A stretch of 64,000 bases of DNA, taken from NCBI RefSeq assembly GCF_001275385.1, contig NZ_LGIW01000013.1:1-64000 (forward strand). The letters run 5' to 3'. This document shows, one piece after another, positions 37,142 to 46,102 of this stretch. Origin of the DNA: Exiguobacterium sp. BMC-KP. Its GTDB lineage: Bacteria > Bacillota > Bacilli > Exiguobacteriales > Exiguobacteriaceae. The first letter of the stretch is position 1. Each line of letters begins with the position of its first letter. The notes beneath the pieces are model-generated. The model searched no databases. It worked only from the letters and a program-made list of their open reading frames with translations, and was not told where the DNA came from. The position numbers and the translations under genes are program-made.

Positions 37142-37175
37142 AAGGTTCAATCGTCTTATGACGTTGAACCTTTTT
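37142..37175 (+). terminator. Terminator inside the men operon, between menB and menE
   Basis: AAGGTTCAA..CGTC pairs with GACG..TTGAACCTT with one bulged T, a TTAT loop and a five-T tail. It can drop menE and menC expression below that of menFDHB. Confidence 0.78.
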
Positions 37176-37205
37176 CGTATATTCATCACAAAGGAAGTGA
37201 CTATT

Positions 37206-38579
37206 TTGTATCCTTGGATTTATACACGGGCAAAAGAACAGCCGAATGATATGGCGCTCATTACGGAGACAGAGCGCTGGTCGTGGTCCGAACTCTATAC
37301 ACATGCCCACCGCTTAGCAAGTACTTGGGCGACAATCGTGTCACGTGGAGACCGGATCGCCCTTTACGGTCCATCGAGTGCACGTTACATCGTCGCACTT
37401 CACGCAGCTCAATTACTCGAATTGACCGTCGTCCCGATCAATACGCGTTTGACGCAAACGGAAGTATTACGTCAATTCAAACAGGCAGATGTACGACTCG
37501 TCGTGACGGACCGGGCACTCGATACAGCGATTCCGTGTCGCTCTTTTTCCTATGAAAAAGAAGCCCCTGACCTGTTAATACGCCATATGCCCAAGCAATA
37601 TATCCAATCCATGCTCTTTACGAGTGGTACGACCGGACATCCGAAAGCTGTCGAACAAACGATGTTGAATCATTTCTCGAGTGCTACGAATGCTGCGCGT
37701 CACATTGGATCACTTCCGGAAGATCGTTTTTTGATCGTCACACCACTGTTCCATATGAGTGGGTTAGCTGTCGTCTACCGGGCAGTCATCTACGGCGTAC
37801 CAATCGTTCTTGAGCCACATTTTTCACCAGAACGTGCCTTGCACTGGATCACGACGGAACGAATCACACATGTCTCACTCGTTTCTGTCATGCTCGACCG
37901 ACTGCTCGAAGCTGGACTTCGTCGGCATTCGCTCCGCGTCGTATTAACCGGAGGTGGACCCGTCCCTTTACCGATTCTGACGCGAGCTCTTGATCGAAAT
38001 ATCCCTGTCATGCAGACATATGGTATGACAGAAACAGCTTCCCAAATCGCAACTCTCTTGCCTGAGGATGCTTTACGAAAGCTCGGATCGGCTGGACAAG
38101 CGATTCATCCGACACAAATTCGCATCACGCGTCATCAAGAAATCGAAGTCAAAGGACCGACAATCATGAAAGGTTATTTTCATGACGAGGAGAAAACGGT
38201 AAACGCCTTTACCGCAGATGGTTTTTTTAAGACCGGTGATCTAGGTCGTCTCGACGCAGATGGCTATCTTTATGTGCTCGATCGCCGAAGTGATCTTATC
38301 ATCTCTGGTGGTGAGAATATCTATCCAGCTGAGGTCGAATCAGCGCTTTTATCGATCAATGGTATTCAAGAAGCGGGTGTCGTCGGACGTTTTGACGCAA
38401 CATGGGGGCAGGTTCCGGTTGCCTTCATCGTCAGTAATCTTGACGAAACAACCATCCGAACAGAGATCAGCCAATTACTCGCGAAATATAAATGTCCAGT
38501 TGATTACATTTATCATAGCGTGTTGCCACGCAATGCGAACGGTAAGTTGCTTCGTAAGCAACTGAAAGAGTCGTTATGA
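37206..38579 (+). CDS. menE: o-Succinylbenzoate-CoA ligase MenE
   Basis: An acyl-CoA synthetase of the ANL superfamily that activates o-succinylbenzoate. The 457-residue protein has the P-loop FTSGTTGHPKAVEQ, the A5 motif MQTYGMTETAS, and A7-A8 FKTGDLGRLDADGYLYVLDR with GGENIYPAEVE, and the C-terminal catalytic Lys in NANGKLLRK. I prefer the TTG at 37206, eight bases after AGGAAG; a longer frame runs through the terminator upstream. Overlaps menC by four bases. Confidence 0.93.
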   Translation: MYPWIYTRAKEQPNDMALITETERWSWSELYTHAHRLASTWATIVSRGDRIALYGPSSARYIVALHAAQLLELTVVPINTRLTQTEVLRQFKQADVRLVVTDRALDTAIPCRSFSYEKEAPDLLIRHMPKQYIQSMLFTSGTTGHPKAVEQTMLNHFSSATNAARHIGSLPEDRFLIVTPLFHMSGLAVVYRAVIYGVPIVLEPHFSPERALHWITTERITHVSLVSVMLDRLLEAGLRRHSLRVVLTGGGPVPLPILTRALDRNIPVMQTYGMTETASQIATLLPEDALRKLGSAGQAIHPTQIRITRHQEIEVKGPTIMKGYFHDEEKTVNAFTADGFFKTGDLGRLDADGYLYVLDRRSDLIISGGENIYPAEVESALLSINGIQEAGVVGRFDATWGQVPVAFIVSNLDETTIRTEISQLLAKYKCPVDYIYHSVLPRNANGKLLRKQLKESL

Positions 38580-39646
38580 GTATCACGTTACGTTCCGCCG
38601 AATTGTTCGATGTTCCACTCGTCTTTCGTCGTCCGATGCAAACCGCCCTCTCAACGTTGACGGTTCGCCGCACGACGATTCTACGCGTAACCGATTCAGA
38701 AGGACGAATCGGTTACGGAGAAGGTGTTGCGTTTGATACACCGTGGTATACGTCCGAAACACAACACTCCCTCCAAGGGATCGCTCCGCTGCTTTATCGG
38801 TTACTTGAACCACCACTCCATCGTCCTGCTGACGTCAAAGATCGCTTCCGCATCGTGCAAGGCAATCCGATGGCAAAGGCGATGTTTGAAGGGGCCATCT
38901 ATGAATTATTTGCAGCAGCATCCGGACAATCGCTTGCTACCTATCTCGGAGGTGACGAGTCGTGCCTCGTCCCTTGTGGGAAAGCACTCGGACGAGCATC
39001 AGCAGAACAAACAATCGAGGCAGTCGGTCAAGCTATTGCCTCCGGATATGGACGGATCAAGCTGAAGCTTGCTCCGACAGACACAGCAGTGCTCGAACAA
39101 GTACGGTCAGCTTTTCCTGATGCGCCTTTAATGTTTGATGCAAACGGTAGTTTCACTGAAACGGATTTCCCTCTATTACAACATTGGGATTCATTCGGTC
39201 TCGTTATGATGGAACAACCACTCGCAACATCTGATTGGTCTGGATATCAACGTCTTGCTGCACTTCTGAAGACACCGATTTGTCTTGATGAATCCATCGT
39301 CGCTCCAGCAGATGCCGATTTGATGAAGATGACACGTGCCGGTCAGATTTTGAACATCAAGCCTGCACGCGTCGGTGGATTAACGAATGCTTTATTGCTT
39401 CGAACGAAAGCCCCGTACTGGCTCGGCGGCATGTTCGAGAGTGGCATCGGACGTCGCCAAACACTTGCCTTCGCGACACTTCCCGGTCTCGCTTATCCGA
39501 TCGACATGGCAAGTACTGCTGATTATTTTGAAGAAGATTTGCTCGAGACCCCGTATTACGTTGAACAAGGACACATTCGCTATACAGCCTCGGCTGTATC
39601 CGAAACACAGTTAACTAAACTAGCAACGTCCCGGATTTTTTTATGA
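38576..39646 (+). CDS. menC: o-Succinylbenzoate synthase MenC
   Basis: An enolase-superfamily dehydratase that makes o-succinylbenzoate. The 356-residue protein shows the general-base pair KLKL, metal ligands in MFDANGS, EQPL and DES, and the second Lys in NIKPARVGG. The N-terminal capping domain covers about the first 120 residues. It ends the men operon and its ATG overlaps the menE stop. Confidence 0.93.
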   Translation: MSITLRSAELFDVPLVFRRPMQTALSTLTVRRTTILRVTDSEGRIGYGEGVAFDTPWYTSETQHSLQGIAPLLYRLLEPPLHRPADVKDRFRIVQGNPMAKAMFEGAIYELFAAASGQSLATYLGGDESCLVPCGKALGRASAEQTIEAVGQAIASGYGRIKLKLAPTDTAVLEQVRSAFPDAPLMFDANGSFTETDFPLLQHWDSFGLVMMEQPLATSDWSGYQRLAALLKTPICLDESIVAPADADLMKMTRAGQILNIKPARVGGLTNALLLRTKAPYWLGGMFESGIGRRQTLAFATLPGLAYPIDMASTADYFEEDLLETPYYVEQGHIRYTASAVSETQLTKLATSRIFL

Positions 39647-39669
39647 CTTACTTGAACTCCGACGACAAA

Positions 39670-39712
39670 GAAGAGGCAATGGATCGATGTCCATTGCCTC
39701 TTCTCGTATTTT
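39670..39712. terminator. Terminator of the men operon
   Basis: AGAGGCAATGGA pairs with TCCATTGCCTCT around TCGATG. It lies between convergent menC and map, and can serve both. Confidence 0.8.
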
Positions 39713-39726
39713 ACTAAGAGTTTCTC

Positions 39727-40494
39727 TTAGAAAGATTCTTTTCCTTCAACCTTCGTCAAAATCTCATACCCGTCTTTTAAGACGACGACAGTATGCTCAA
39801 ATTGTGAAACGAGACTCCGGTTCGGCGTGTACAACGTCCAACCATCCCGCTCATCTTCGATACAGAACTCGTCTCCTGTTGAAATGAACGTCTCGACAGC
39901 AATGACTTGTCCTTCCTTCAACAAATCGTTCTCTTCACGGTTGAAGTAGTTCGAGATGGATTCCGGCTCACCATGAAGTGTCTTCCCAAGACCGTGTCCC
40001 GCTAAGTTACGGATGACGGTAAAACCGCTCTTACGCGTTTCAGCATAAATCGCTTTTCCGATCTGGTTGACCTTTGTTCCTGCTTTGACTTTCTCAAGTC
40101 CTTTTTCAAGCGCCGTCAACGATACTTCAACGAGTCGGACATCTTCCGGACGTTTTGCTTCTCCCGCAATGACCGTCTTTCCTGTATCCGAGTAATAGCC
40201 ATTTTTCACAGCTGAGACATCAACGTTGACGATATCCCCCTCTTGAATAACGTATTTACCAGGAATACCGTGTGCCGCGATGTCATTGACACTGATGCAT
40301 GTCGCTCCTGGGAAATCATACATGACGATCGGAGCAGACTCGGCTCCCTGTTCTTTCAGGATACGTGCACCGATTTCGTCGAGTTCTTTTGTCGTGATTC
40401 CTGGTTTGACAGCGTCCGCCATCTCATCGCGCGCCATAGCGACGATTCTTCCAATTTCTCGTAATGCTTCATAATCATAATCTAACACTTTCAT
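39727..40494 (-). CDS. map: Type I methionine aminopeptidase
   Basis: Removes the initiator methionine from new proteins. The 255-residue protein has the five metal ligands in DVSAVKNGYYSDTG, GHGLGKTLHG, VAVETF and the late EHTVVVLK. It resembles the second B. subtilis enzyme (YflG), not the one next to secY. Several starts are possible; I take the Met at 40494, which fits the length of YflG and follows GAGG by five bases. A longer form from 40509 would overlap the upstream gene. Confidence 0.9.
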   Translation of the reverse strand: MKVLDYDYEALREIGRIVAMARDEMADAVKPGITTKELDEIGARILKEQGAESAPIVMYDFPGATCISVNDIAAHGIPGKYVIQEGDIVNVDVSAVKNGYYSDTGKTVIAGEAKRPEDVRLVEVSLTALEKGLEKVKAGTKVNQIGKAIYAETRKSGFTVIRNLAGHGLGKTLHGEPESISNYFNREENDLLKEGQVIAVETFISTGDEFCIEDERDGWTLYTPNRSLVSQFEHTVVVLKDGYEILTKVEGKESF

Positions 40495-40501
40495 TTCCTC
40501 C

Positions 40502-41692
40502 TCATTCACTCAATCGTTCTTGATATAGATAATCTGCGGATATATCCGCAAATAAGAACATGCCATTACTGAGCGGCATACTAAATGTCCGTGTCTGTTC
40601 ACTCGAACTGAAGTCGACATATCGTTCCGATAAATAACCACTGTGTCGTCGCTCCATCGCAACAGTCGTCCGAATGAAGTACGGACGGAAACTCCAATTG
40701 TACCCTTTGTAGAAAGCATACAGTTTCCATTCTCCACTCTTTTTACTGACGTTCGAAGATTGCTGGAATCCATTCGCATCCGTAATGTAGAATCGAATGA
40801 ACTCTGGTTCCATCTTCCGCGCAAGCATCATCAACCATTCATCGAGATCCTGTTCCGATTTCAATGATTGACAGTATTCGTTAAACCGAACCGTCCAGTC
40901 TTGCTCCAGTTGAAACAATCGATTCATCTGTTCCCGATCATATTTATAGAACATCGGAACTTCATGAATCAAAATCTCCATTCCTGGACAAGTCATGACC
41001 CATTCAGGTGATGCTTCTCCCAGTAAATTCCCCATATAGTAACGTCCTCCGTGTTGCCACGCATACCGTAGTTGTCCTAAATGACTGATATTCTTATACA
41101 AAAGTGGCGCTCCAAGCTGATCACACAAGTGCTCCATCGTTTGTAAGAGATGCGGATACGTCGCTGAGACGGTTTTTTTCTCTATCATCGAGGATAGATC
41201 GACGATCAACATATCCGGTGACATCGAAAAGACACGTTCGAGACTCGTTGCTTCCGCACGGTCTAGCGCTACCTTCAGTCCAGAGTTCTGGTAGTACGCG
41301 ACGATCCGACCAAGACGGTCAAAGTCATCAACTTGAACGTCCGTCAATGTGACATACATTCGTTCTTTTGGAAACGACGAATCGACCGTCCGTAAGACAT
41401 GCAAGAAGTCTTCCCCACCGTTTTCAAACAGCCAAGCTGGGCGACAACGGATCAGGATAAACGCTTGTGCATCGGAGGGTACTTTTTGGAATGCTTGACG
41501 GACGACATGCCCCATGACTTCGAGTTGATACTCGATTGGAACATCATCTTCCTGAAAAAATGGTTTTAACGGTTCTCCACGAAAATGGGACTGGATTTCA
41601 TACCCTTCCACCTTAAAAGGGGCAGCGCCTACAATCGGTTGAAACCACGCCTCTATCTCTTCGGGATGAACGATGACATCTAATGCATCCAT
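40502..41692 (-). CDS. YkuI-like protein with degenerate EAL domain
   Basis: A 396-residue protein made of an N-terminal EAL-type barrel (about 1-245) and a C-terminal PAS-like/YkuI_C sensor domain (about 260-396; RFYITDANGFQQS, YNWSFRPYF). It closely follows B. subtilis YkuI in length and layout. Catalytic residues of c-di-GMP phosphodiesterases are gone: EAL is EIQ, the Asn of INxS is Arg (LIRCRP), ExTE is TLTD, DD(F/L)G is LDRAE, the active Lys is lost (MLIVDLS) and QGY is MGN. It is likely a c-di-GMP binder or a scaffold, not an enzyme. Two GGDEF proteins lie 7 kb away. Confidence 0.8.
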   Translation of the reverse strand: MDALDVIVHPEEIEAWFQPIVGAAPFKVEGYEIQSHFRGEPLKPFFQEDDVPIEYQLEVMGHVVRQAFQKVPSDAQAFILIRCRPAWLFENGGEDFLHVLRTVDSSFPKERMYVTLTDVQVDDFDRLGRIVAYYQNSGLKVALDRAEATSLERVFSMSPDMLIVDLSSMIEKKTVSATYPHLLQTMEHLCDQLGAPLLYKNISHLGQLRYAWQHGGRYYMGNLLGEASPEWVMTCPGMEILIHEVPMFYKYDREQMNRLFQLEQDWTVRFNEYCQSLKSEQDLDEWLMMLARKMEPEFIRFYITDANGFQQSSNVSKKSGEWKLYAFYKGYNWSFRPYFIRTTVAMERRHSGYLSERYVDFSSSEQTRTFSMPLSNGMFLFADISADYLYQERLSE

Positions 41693-41726
41693 TCTATTCC
41701 CCCCTTGTACTCTTGTTCTATCTTAA

Positions 41727-41763
41727 CAAAAAAAGAGCCTCTCTGTAACGAGAGAGCCCCTGT
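41727..41763 (-). terminator. Terminator after the small YesK-like gene
   Basis: On the minus strand GGGCTCTCTC pairs with GAGAGGCTC (G-U pairs included) around GTTACA, then seven T. Confidence 0.65.
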
Positions 41764-41764
41764 T

Positions 41765-42061
41765 TTACGATAACGTCGTATCTTTTCGTAAGGCGATATA
41801 CAAGTACACACCAAATGTCGCCGTCAAATAGATGATACTCAGAACACCATATTGAATTCCGACGGCTCCTCCCTTACCGATGGCGAGCACAAGAAAAATA
41901 ATGCCACCAAATAATAAGGTCGCTAACGGAATATAACGAAAATGTCCTTTTGTCGTCCGCTCACAAATCTTTTTCGTCGCGACGATCAGTGCAACGAGAC
42001 AGACGGATGCTGCTACATAAATGGTATACACGAATGATTCAGCCCTCTCCCTATCGTTCAT
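41765..42061 (-). CDS. Small membrane protein, three spans
   Basis: A 98-residue protein with three membrane helices (FVYTIYVAASVCLVALIVA; YIPLATLLFGGIIFLVLAIG; IQYGVLSIIYLTATFGVYLYIA). It weakly recalls YesK-type membrane proteins, though I would not assign it to them. Between cshA and the YkuI-like gene, with its own terminator. Function unknown. Confidence 0.6.
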   Translation of the reverse strand: MNDRERAESFVYTIYVAASVCLVALIVATKKICERTTKGHFRYIPLATLLFGGIIFLVLAIGKGGAVGIQYGVLSIIYLTATFGVYLYIALRKDTTLS

Positions 42062-42094
42062 GGCTCATTTTATCATGACCGATTAGAAAAATCA

Positions 42095-42131
42095 TAAAAA
42101 AGAACCGACTTGTCTGTGACAAATCGGTTCG
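42095..42131 (-). terminator. Terminator after cshA
   Basis: GAACCGATTTGT pairs with ACAAGTCGGTTC on the minus strand around CACAG, then TTTTTT. Confidence 0.85.
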
Positions 42132-42137
42132 AATCGT

Positions 42138-43706
42138 TTACTTTTCAAAACGTGGTTTACGTCCACCACGGTTACGATCGCTTTCGCTACGGTTGCTACG
42201 TCCTGCATAACCGCCTTCACGACGATCCGATGAAGAAGATGAAGATGAACGACCACCTTCACGACGTTCGCCACCGCTACGTGGGCTGTTTCCACGGTAT
42301 CCGCCACTGCGGTTGCCGCTGCCACTTCCACCTTTGTTTCCGTAAGGACGACGGTTGCCACCACCGTTACTACCGAAACGTTTCACGCGGATTGGTTCGA
42401 TTGAAGAGATTTGGACTGGTGTTGCATCCGGCTCTTTCGTCAATCCTTTAAGTGCTGCTGAAAGAAGTTCCACTGCTTCGTACTCTTCTAAGAGTTCTTG
42501 TGCAAGTGTTGTATATTCTTGTGAATTTTTTGCTTCAACGCGTTTGATGAGTTCTTGTGCAGCGAGCTTCAAGTTGCCTTCTAAGATTTCGTCAAGTGTT
42601 GGCGCATGACGACGTGACATTTTTTTGTTCGTGACACGTTCGATTGTTTTGATTTGACCGAATTCACGTGGTGTAACGAACGTGACAGCCGATCCTGTTT
42701 TACCAGCGCGTCCCGTACGACCGATCCGGTGAACGTAGCTTTCTGGATCTTGTGGTACGTCGAAGTTGTAGACGTGTGTGACACCAGAAATGTCAAGACC
42801 ACGTGCTGCAACGTCTGTTGCGACGAGGATATCGATCGTTCCTTTTTTGAAACGACGGATGACTTGGTCACGTTTTGCTTGTGTTAAGTCACCGTGTAAA
42901 CCGTCAGCCGTGTATCCACGTTGGATCAAGCCTTCAGTCATCTCATCAACACGTTTTTTCGTACGACCGAAGATGATTGAGAGTTCCGGAGAATCCGTGT
43001 CGATCAAACGGCAAAGAACGTCGAATTTTTGGCTTTCTTTTAATTCGATGAAAGACTGGTCGATATTTTCAACTGTCATTTCTTTTGCTTTGACTTTGAT
43101 GTGTGTCGGAGTCGTCATGAAACGATCTGCAATTTTACGAATTTGTGGTGGCATTGTTGCTGAGAACAAGAGTGTTTGACGAGTTTCAGGAAGTGCACCG
43201 AGGATTTTCTCGATATCTTCGACGAACCCCATGTTCAACATCTCATCTGCTTCATCAAGGATGACCGTTTGAACGTGATCAAGGTTCAACGTCTTACGGT
43301 TCATGTGGTCCATCAAACGTCCTGGTGTTGCAACGACGATTTGTGGATTTTTACGAAGCGCACGGATTTGGCGATCGATTTGCTGACCACCGTAGACAGG
43401 AAGGGCATGAACACGTTTTACGTCACCGATACGGTTCAATTCTTCCGCTACCTGGATTGCAAGTTCACGTGTTGGAGCAAGAATCAACGCTTGGATGTGG
43501 CGTGATTTTGCGTCAAGACGCTCGATTGTTGGGATACCGAATGCTGCTGTTTTCCCTGTACCTGTTTGTGCTTGACCGATTAAGTCGACGCCGCTGAGTC
43601 CGACAGGAATTGTTTCTGCTTGGATTGGTGTTGCTTCTTCAAAGCCCATTTTTAGGACACCTTTGATAAGTGCCTCACTAAGATTTAATTCACGAAATGT
43701 TGTCAA
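42138..43706 (-). CDS. cshA: DEAD-box RNA helicase CshA
   Basis: An ATP-dependent RNA helicase of the degradosome and ribosome assembly. The 522-residue protein has Q motif, [34 protein letters not shown], and [13 protein letters not shown]. The last 90 residues are a low-complexity RGG-like tail rich in Gly, Arg, Asn and Ser that binds RNA. The start is a TTG with AAAGGAG about eleven bases upstream. A 100-base leader with a hairpin (43736-43759) precedes it, suggesting cold or attenuation control. Confidence 0.94.
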   Translation of the reverse strand: MTTFRELNLSEALIKGVLKMGFEEATPIQAETIPVGLSGVDLIGQAQTGTGKTAAFGIPTIERLDAKSRHIQALILAPTRELAIQVAEELNRIGDVKRVHALPVYGGQQIDRQIRALRKNPQIVVATPGRLMDHMNRKTLNLDHVQTVILDEADEMLNMGFVEDIEKILGALPETRQTLLFSATMPPQIRKIADRFMTTPTHIKVKAKEMTVENIDQSFIELKESQKFDVLCRLIDTDSPELSIIFGRTKKRVDEMTEGLIQRGYTADGLHGDLTQAKRDQVIRRFKKGTIDILVATDVAARGLDISGVTHVYNFDVPQDPESYVHRIGRTGRAGKTGSAVTFVTPREFGQIKTIERVTNKKMSRRHAPTLDEILEGNLKLAAQELIKRVEAKNSQEYTTLAQELLEEYEAVELLSAALKGLTKEPDATPVQISSIEPIRVKRFGSNGGGNRRPYGNKGGSGSGNRSGGYRGNSPRSGGERREGGRSSSSSSSDRREGGYAGRSNRSESDRNRGGRKPRFEK

Positions 43707-43735
43707 TGCTAAATACTCTCCTTTGTCATATGAAA

Positions 43736-43794
43736 AGCGTCTGCCACTAAACAGACGCTACCGTAACGAATACAATCGACTACCTATTATAACA
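43736..43794 (-). promoter_or_regulatory. cshA promoter and leader hairpin
   Basis: On the minus strand an extended -10, TGTTATAAT (43786-43794), lies about 75 bp before the TTG of cshA. In the leader, AGCGTCTG pairs with CAGACGCT (43736-43759) and is followed by TTTTC, so it could be a weak terminator/attenuator or a stability element. Confidence 0.5.
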
Positions 43795-43839
43795 GAATCT
43801 ATCACATAAAGATAGAGTGGTTTCTCTTATAATAATAAT

Positions 43840-44007
43840 GTTTAGGGAAGTCACCATCATAATCGTTGCCATAAGGGCGAGGGAAAGGCGAAGTGCCCGG
43901 ACCGTGCGATGAAACGTCATCGCGTGCCCCCACTAGTGATGGGGTATATTCAGTAAATGGTCGCCGGTAATACCAGCCGCAACCACCAAAATGATGAATT
44001 CCTTACT
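43840..44007. ncRNA. Candidate structured RNA between cvfB and cshA, class unknown
   Basis: About 168 bases fold into one closed multibranch unit. Outer stem TAGGGAA/TTCCTTA and CATCAT/ATGATG brings the ends together. Inside are GTTGC/GCAAC, GGGC/GCCC with a purine-rich loop, a long hairpin GCGATGA/TCATCGC, CCCC/GGGG and TGGT/ACCA. Read on the plus strand, TATAAT (43828-43833) lies ten bases before the 5' end. No -35 is evident. I tested the riboswitches and RNAs I know by eye, such as T-box, SAM, FMN, 6S and RNase P, and found no match. There is no protein gene here. Orientation is not certain. Confidence 0.5.
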
Positions 44008-44039
44008 ATCTATTCGAAACGCAGGCTTATTCAGTTCGA

Positions 44040-44894
44040 TTATTTCGTTAACTGAATACCCGTTTCATTTTTTTCTATTTTTTTATCCTTCAACAGGCGA
44101 CCGAGCGCTCGTTTGAATGCTGCCTTACTGAGACCGAATACTTCGTCGATCGTTTCGGGAGCTGTCTTATCACCATACGGCATCTGACCATCATGTTCAA
44201 GTAGATGGTTCAAAATCAACTCCGCATCTGTATCGATGGCTTCAAAGGCACGTGGTCGTGCTGAAAGTAATACTGTACCATCTGGTTTTACATTTGTCAC
44301 TCGTAATTTCAACACTTCTCCAAGACGCGGCCAGCGTTCCATCTCGCGTTCGTGCAAGAATCCAATCGACTGATCGTTAACCCAAACATTGACGCCTGGC
44401 TCGCGTTGTGAAAAGACGAGACCTTCTACGTCCATGTTATTCCACTCTTCTGGTGCCGGCTTTGCACGCAAGTTGAAGTAAGCATATGGTGCAGGGTCTC
44501 CGAGTAAACGAAGCTTCTGGTCATGTTTAAGACGAATGAAGAGTTGATCGCCTTCTTCTGGCCAAAACATGCGTCGTTGCGGTAAATCGTCAAGTGAGAC
44601 GAGTACGTCTTTTTGAATACCGATATTTGCAAATACTCCTGTGTTATAACGTGTTCCATTGATTGTCGTTTTGACGTAATCTTCAAATGATGCTTCTGGA
44701 ATCGTCATCGATGATGCTAGACGCCCTTCATTATCTTGATACAAGAAGACTTCGACCTCTTCATCGATGCCTACTTTCTGTGTTTGTTCATTGTTATGCA
44801 ACAACACATCTTCGTTTCCATCTGTTAGAAACACTCCGAACTCTGCTTCGCGTTCTACTTTTAATGTGACAACCTGTCCTGCGCGTAATCCCAT
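44040..44894 (-). CDS. cvfB: S1-domain RNA-binding protein CvfB
   Basis: A 284-residue protein built from S1-like repeats (AGQVVTLKVEREAEFGVFLT; DVEGLVFSQREPGVNVWVN; LKLRVTNVKPDGTVLLSAR) and a C-terminal winged helix (LSKAAFKRALGRLLKDKKI). It matches CvfB/YitL, an RNA-binding regulator of virulence and exoprotein genes in staphylococci. GAGAGGAG precedes the ATG. Downstream lies the structured region before cshA. Confidence 0.9.
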   Translation of the reverse strand: MGLRAGQVVTLKVEREAEFGVFLTDGNEDVLLHNNEQTQKVGIDEEVEVFLYQDNEGRLASSMTIPEASFEDYVKTTINGTRYNTGVFANIGIQKDVLVSLDDLPQRRMFWPEEGDQLFIRLKHDQKLRLLGDPAPYAYFNLRAKPAPEEWNNMDVEGLVFSQREPGVNVWVNDQSIGFLHEREMERWPRLGEVLKLRVTNVKPDGTVLLSARPRAFEAIDTDAELILNHLLEHDGQMPYGDKTAPETIDEVFGLSKAAFKRALGRLLKDKKIEKNETGIQLTK

Positions 44895-45127
44895 TTCGGG
44901 TCATCTCCTCTCTATATTTGAATCAATTCAAGTCTTCTCGAATCGTTCTGCTGTTCTTTCCCTACCATACTATACTCTTTTTTCATTCATCTCTGATATC
45001 GACCACATAGTGCTAGATGTGACATATTTGTGAACGGAACACATTTGCGTGATTTTTTAAAAAAAAAGATATATGATTAAACAATAGGAAAAAGAAGGTT
45101 TAGTTTAGGTAAATATGGGGGATAAAA

Positions 45128-45295
45128 ATGTTTCATAACATTCAATCGCGTTCGTTCGCACGACGCTTCACGAAAACATTGGTTTTTGCATTTTTCGCTT
45201 TCCTTGCTACGATCGGAATCGTTTTCGCAGAAGGATCGAACAATACAGATATGACACCGAAGACACCAGCGCTTCAACAAATCGATCGCCCTTAA
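45128..45295 (+). CDS. Small secreted or membrane-anchored protein (55 residues)
   Basis: A short gene starting MFHNIQSRSFARRFTK, a basic head, followed by the hydrophobic LVFAFFAFLATIGIVFAEG, then a polar tail of about 20 residues with Thr, Pro and Gln. It looks like a signal peptide with a possible cut after VFA, or a single-span anchor. GGGGG is six bases before the ATG and an intrinsic terminator follows directly, so it is a real free-standing gene. No family recognised. The 230 bases upstream, after the cvfB start, hold only a weak promoter. Confidence 0.68.
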   Translation: MFHNIQSRSFARRFTKTLVFAFFAFLATIGIVFAEGSNNTDMTPKTPALQQIDRP

Positions 45296-45327
45296 AATCT
45301 ACACCTTTCGTGTGGATTTTTTTGTTT
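45296..45327 (+). terminator. Terminator after the 55-residue gene
   Basis: ATCTACAC pairs with GTGTGGAT (one G-U pair) around CTTTC, followed by TTTTTTTG. Confidence 0.8.
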
Positions 45328-45421
45328 TTTCCGGACATTTACAGGACGATAAAGGAAAATCATATTTGACCTCGAATTAAATGAATATGCCATCATCTTA
45401 ATTTCTGAGGAGGAAACGAAC

Positions 45422-45727
45422 GTGCTCTTCTATTTATTCACGACGATCGCGGGTCTCATCACTACATATTTAAGCTTTGTCACTGGCTTTTACACCGGTT
45501 CAATCGGTGTATTCGTCTTTACATTAGCAATTTGCCTGTCGCTATCCTCAATTCGTCAGTTGATTCGCACTTCCTATCTTACTTATATTGAATATATCCA
45601 ACATCGTCGTGTCCAAAAACAATATGAACGTATGAAAAAACGAGAACAATCTTATCAGATTGCTTATCCTGATCGCGATTCGAGTACACCACTTGCATTC
45701 TCCGCGACAGACCAGCATGATAAGTAA
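45422..45727 (+). CDS. Small membrane protein, two spans, charged tail
   Basis: A 101-residue protein: two membrane helices (FYLFTTIAGLITTYLSFVTG; IGVFVFTLAICLSLSS), then a charged helix (YIQHRRVQKQYERMKKREQ) and a polar tail. GAGGAGGAA is seven bases before the GTG start. It comes just before another small gene in the same direction and likely shares its mRNA. Function unknown. Confidence 0.65.
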   Translation: MLFYLFTTIAGLITTYLSFVTGFYTGSIGVFVFTLAICLSLSSIRQLIRTSYLTYIEYIQHRRVQKQYERMKKREQSYQIAYPDRDSSTPLAFSATDQHDK

Positions 45728-45765
45728 GGAACACGATTTCATCATCTAGGAGGAACAGATTCATT

Positions 45766-46023
45766 ATGAACGAAATCCCTTTATCAAACGGTTGGACACT
45801 TCGCTACTCACCTGTCATCGATTTATGGTTGAAGGAAGATGGCGTACTGCTCGTAGATCACGAAGATAAGGTCCGCTTGACTCTCATTTTGGATGAGGAG
45901 ACGATGGAGATCAAACAGATCGACAATACGAACGCTACGTTCTCTGTTGATCCAACAACACGTCGCCTTACCTTCGAACTAGGAGAAAGCGAAGAGGAAT
46001 CTGAGCCTCGTTACTGGGAATAA
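45766..46023 (+). CDS. Hypothetical 85-residue acidic protein
   Basis: A small soluble protein predicted to be mostly beta strands (WTLRYSPVIDLWLKEDGVLLVD; KVRLTLILDEETMEIKQID; RRLTFELGESEEESEPRYWE). AGGAGG lies twelve bases before the ATG and a terminator follows the stop. No homologue recognised. Confidence 0.62.
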   Translation: MNEIPLSNGWTLRYSPVIDLWLKEDGVLLVDHEDKVRLTLILDEETMEIKQIDNTNATFSVDPTTRRLTFELGESEEESEPRYWE

Positions 46024-46025
46024 TC

Positions 46026-46060
46026 ACGTAGACTGGGTGCGACACCCGGTCTTTTTTTGT
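46026..46060 (+). terminator. Terminator after the acidic protein gene
   Basis: AGACTGGGTG pairs with CACCCGGTCT around CGA, followed by TTTTTTTG. Confidence 0.85.
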
Positions 46061-46102
46061 ACAATAACATCAGCAATGAAAAAAAGGAGCTGTTACTTCA
46101 CC

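Noticed and set aside
45030-45055. TGTGAACGGAACACA inverted repeat before the 55-residue gene
   Set aside because: Only four base pairs are symmetrical (TGTG/CACA) and length does not fit Rex, Fnr or Crp sites.
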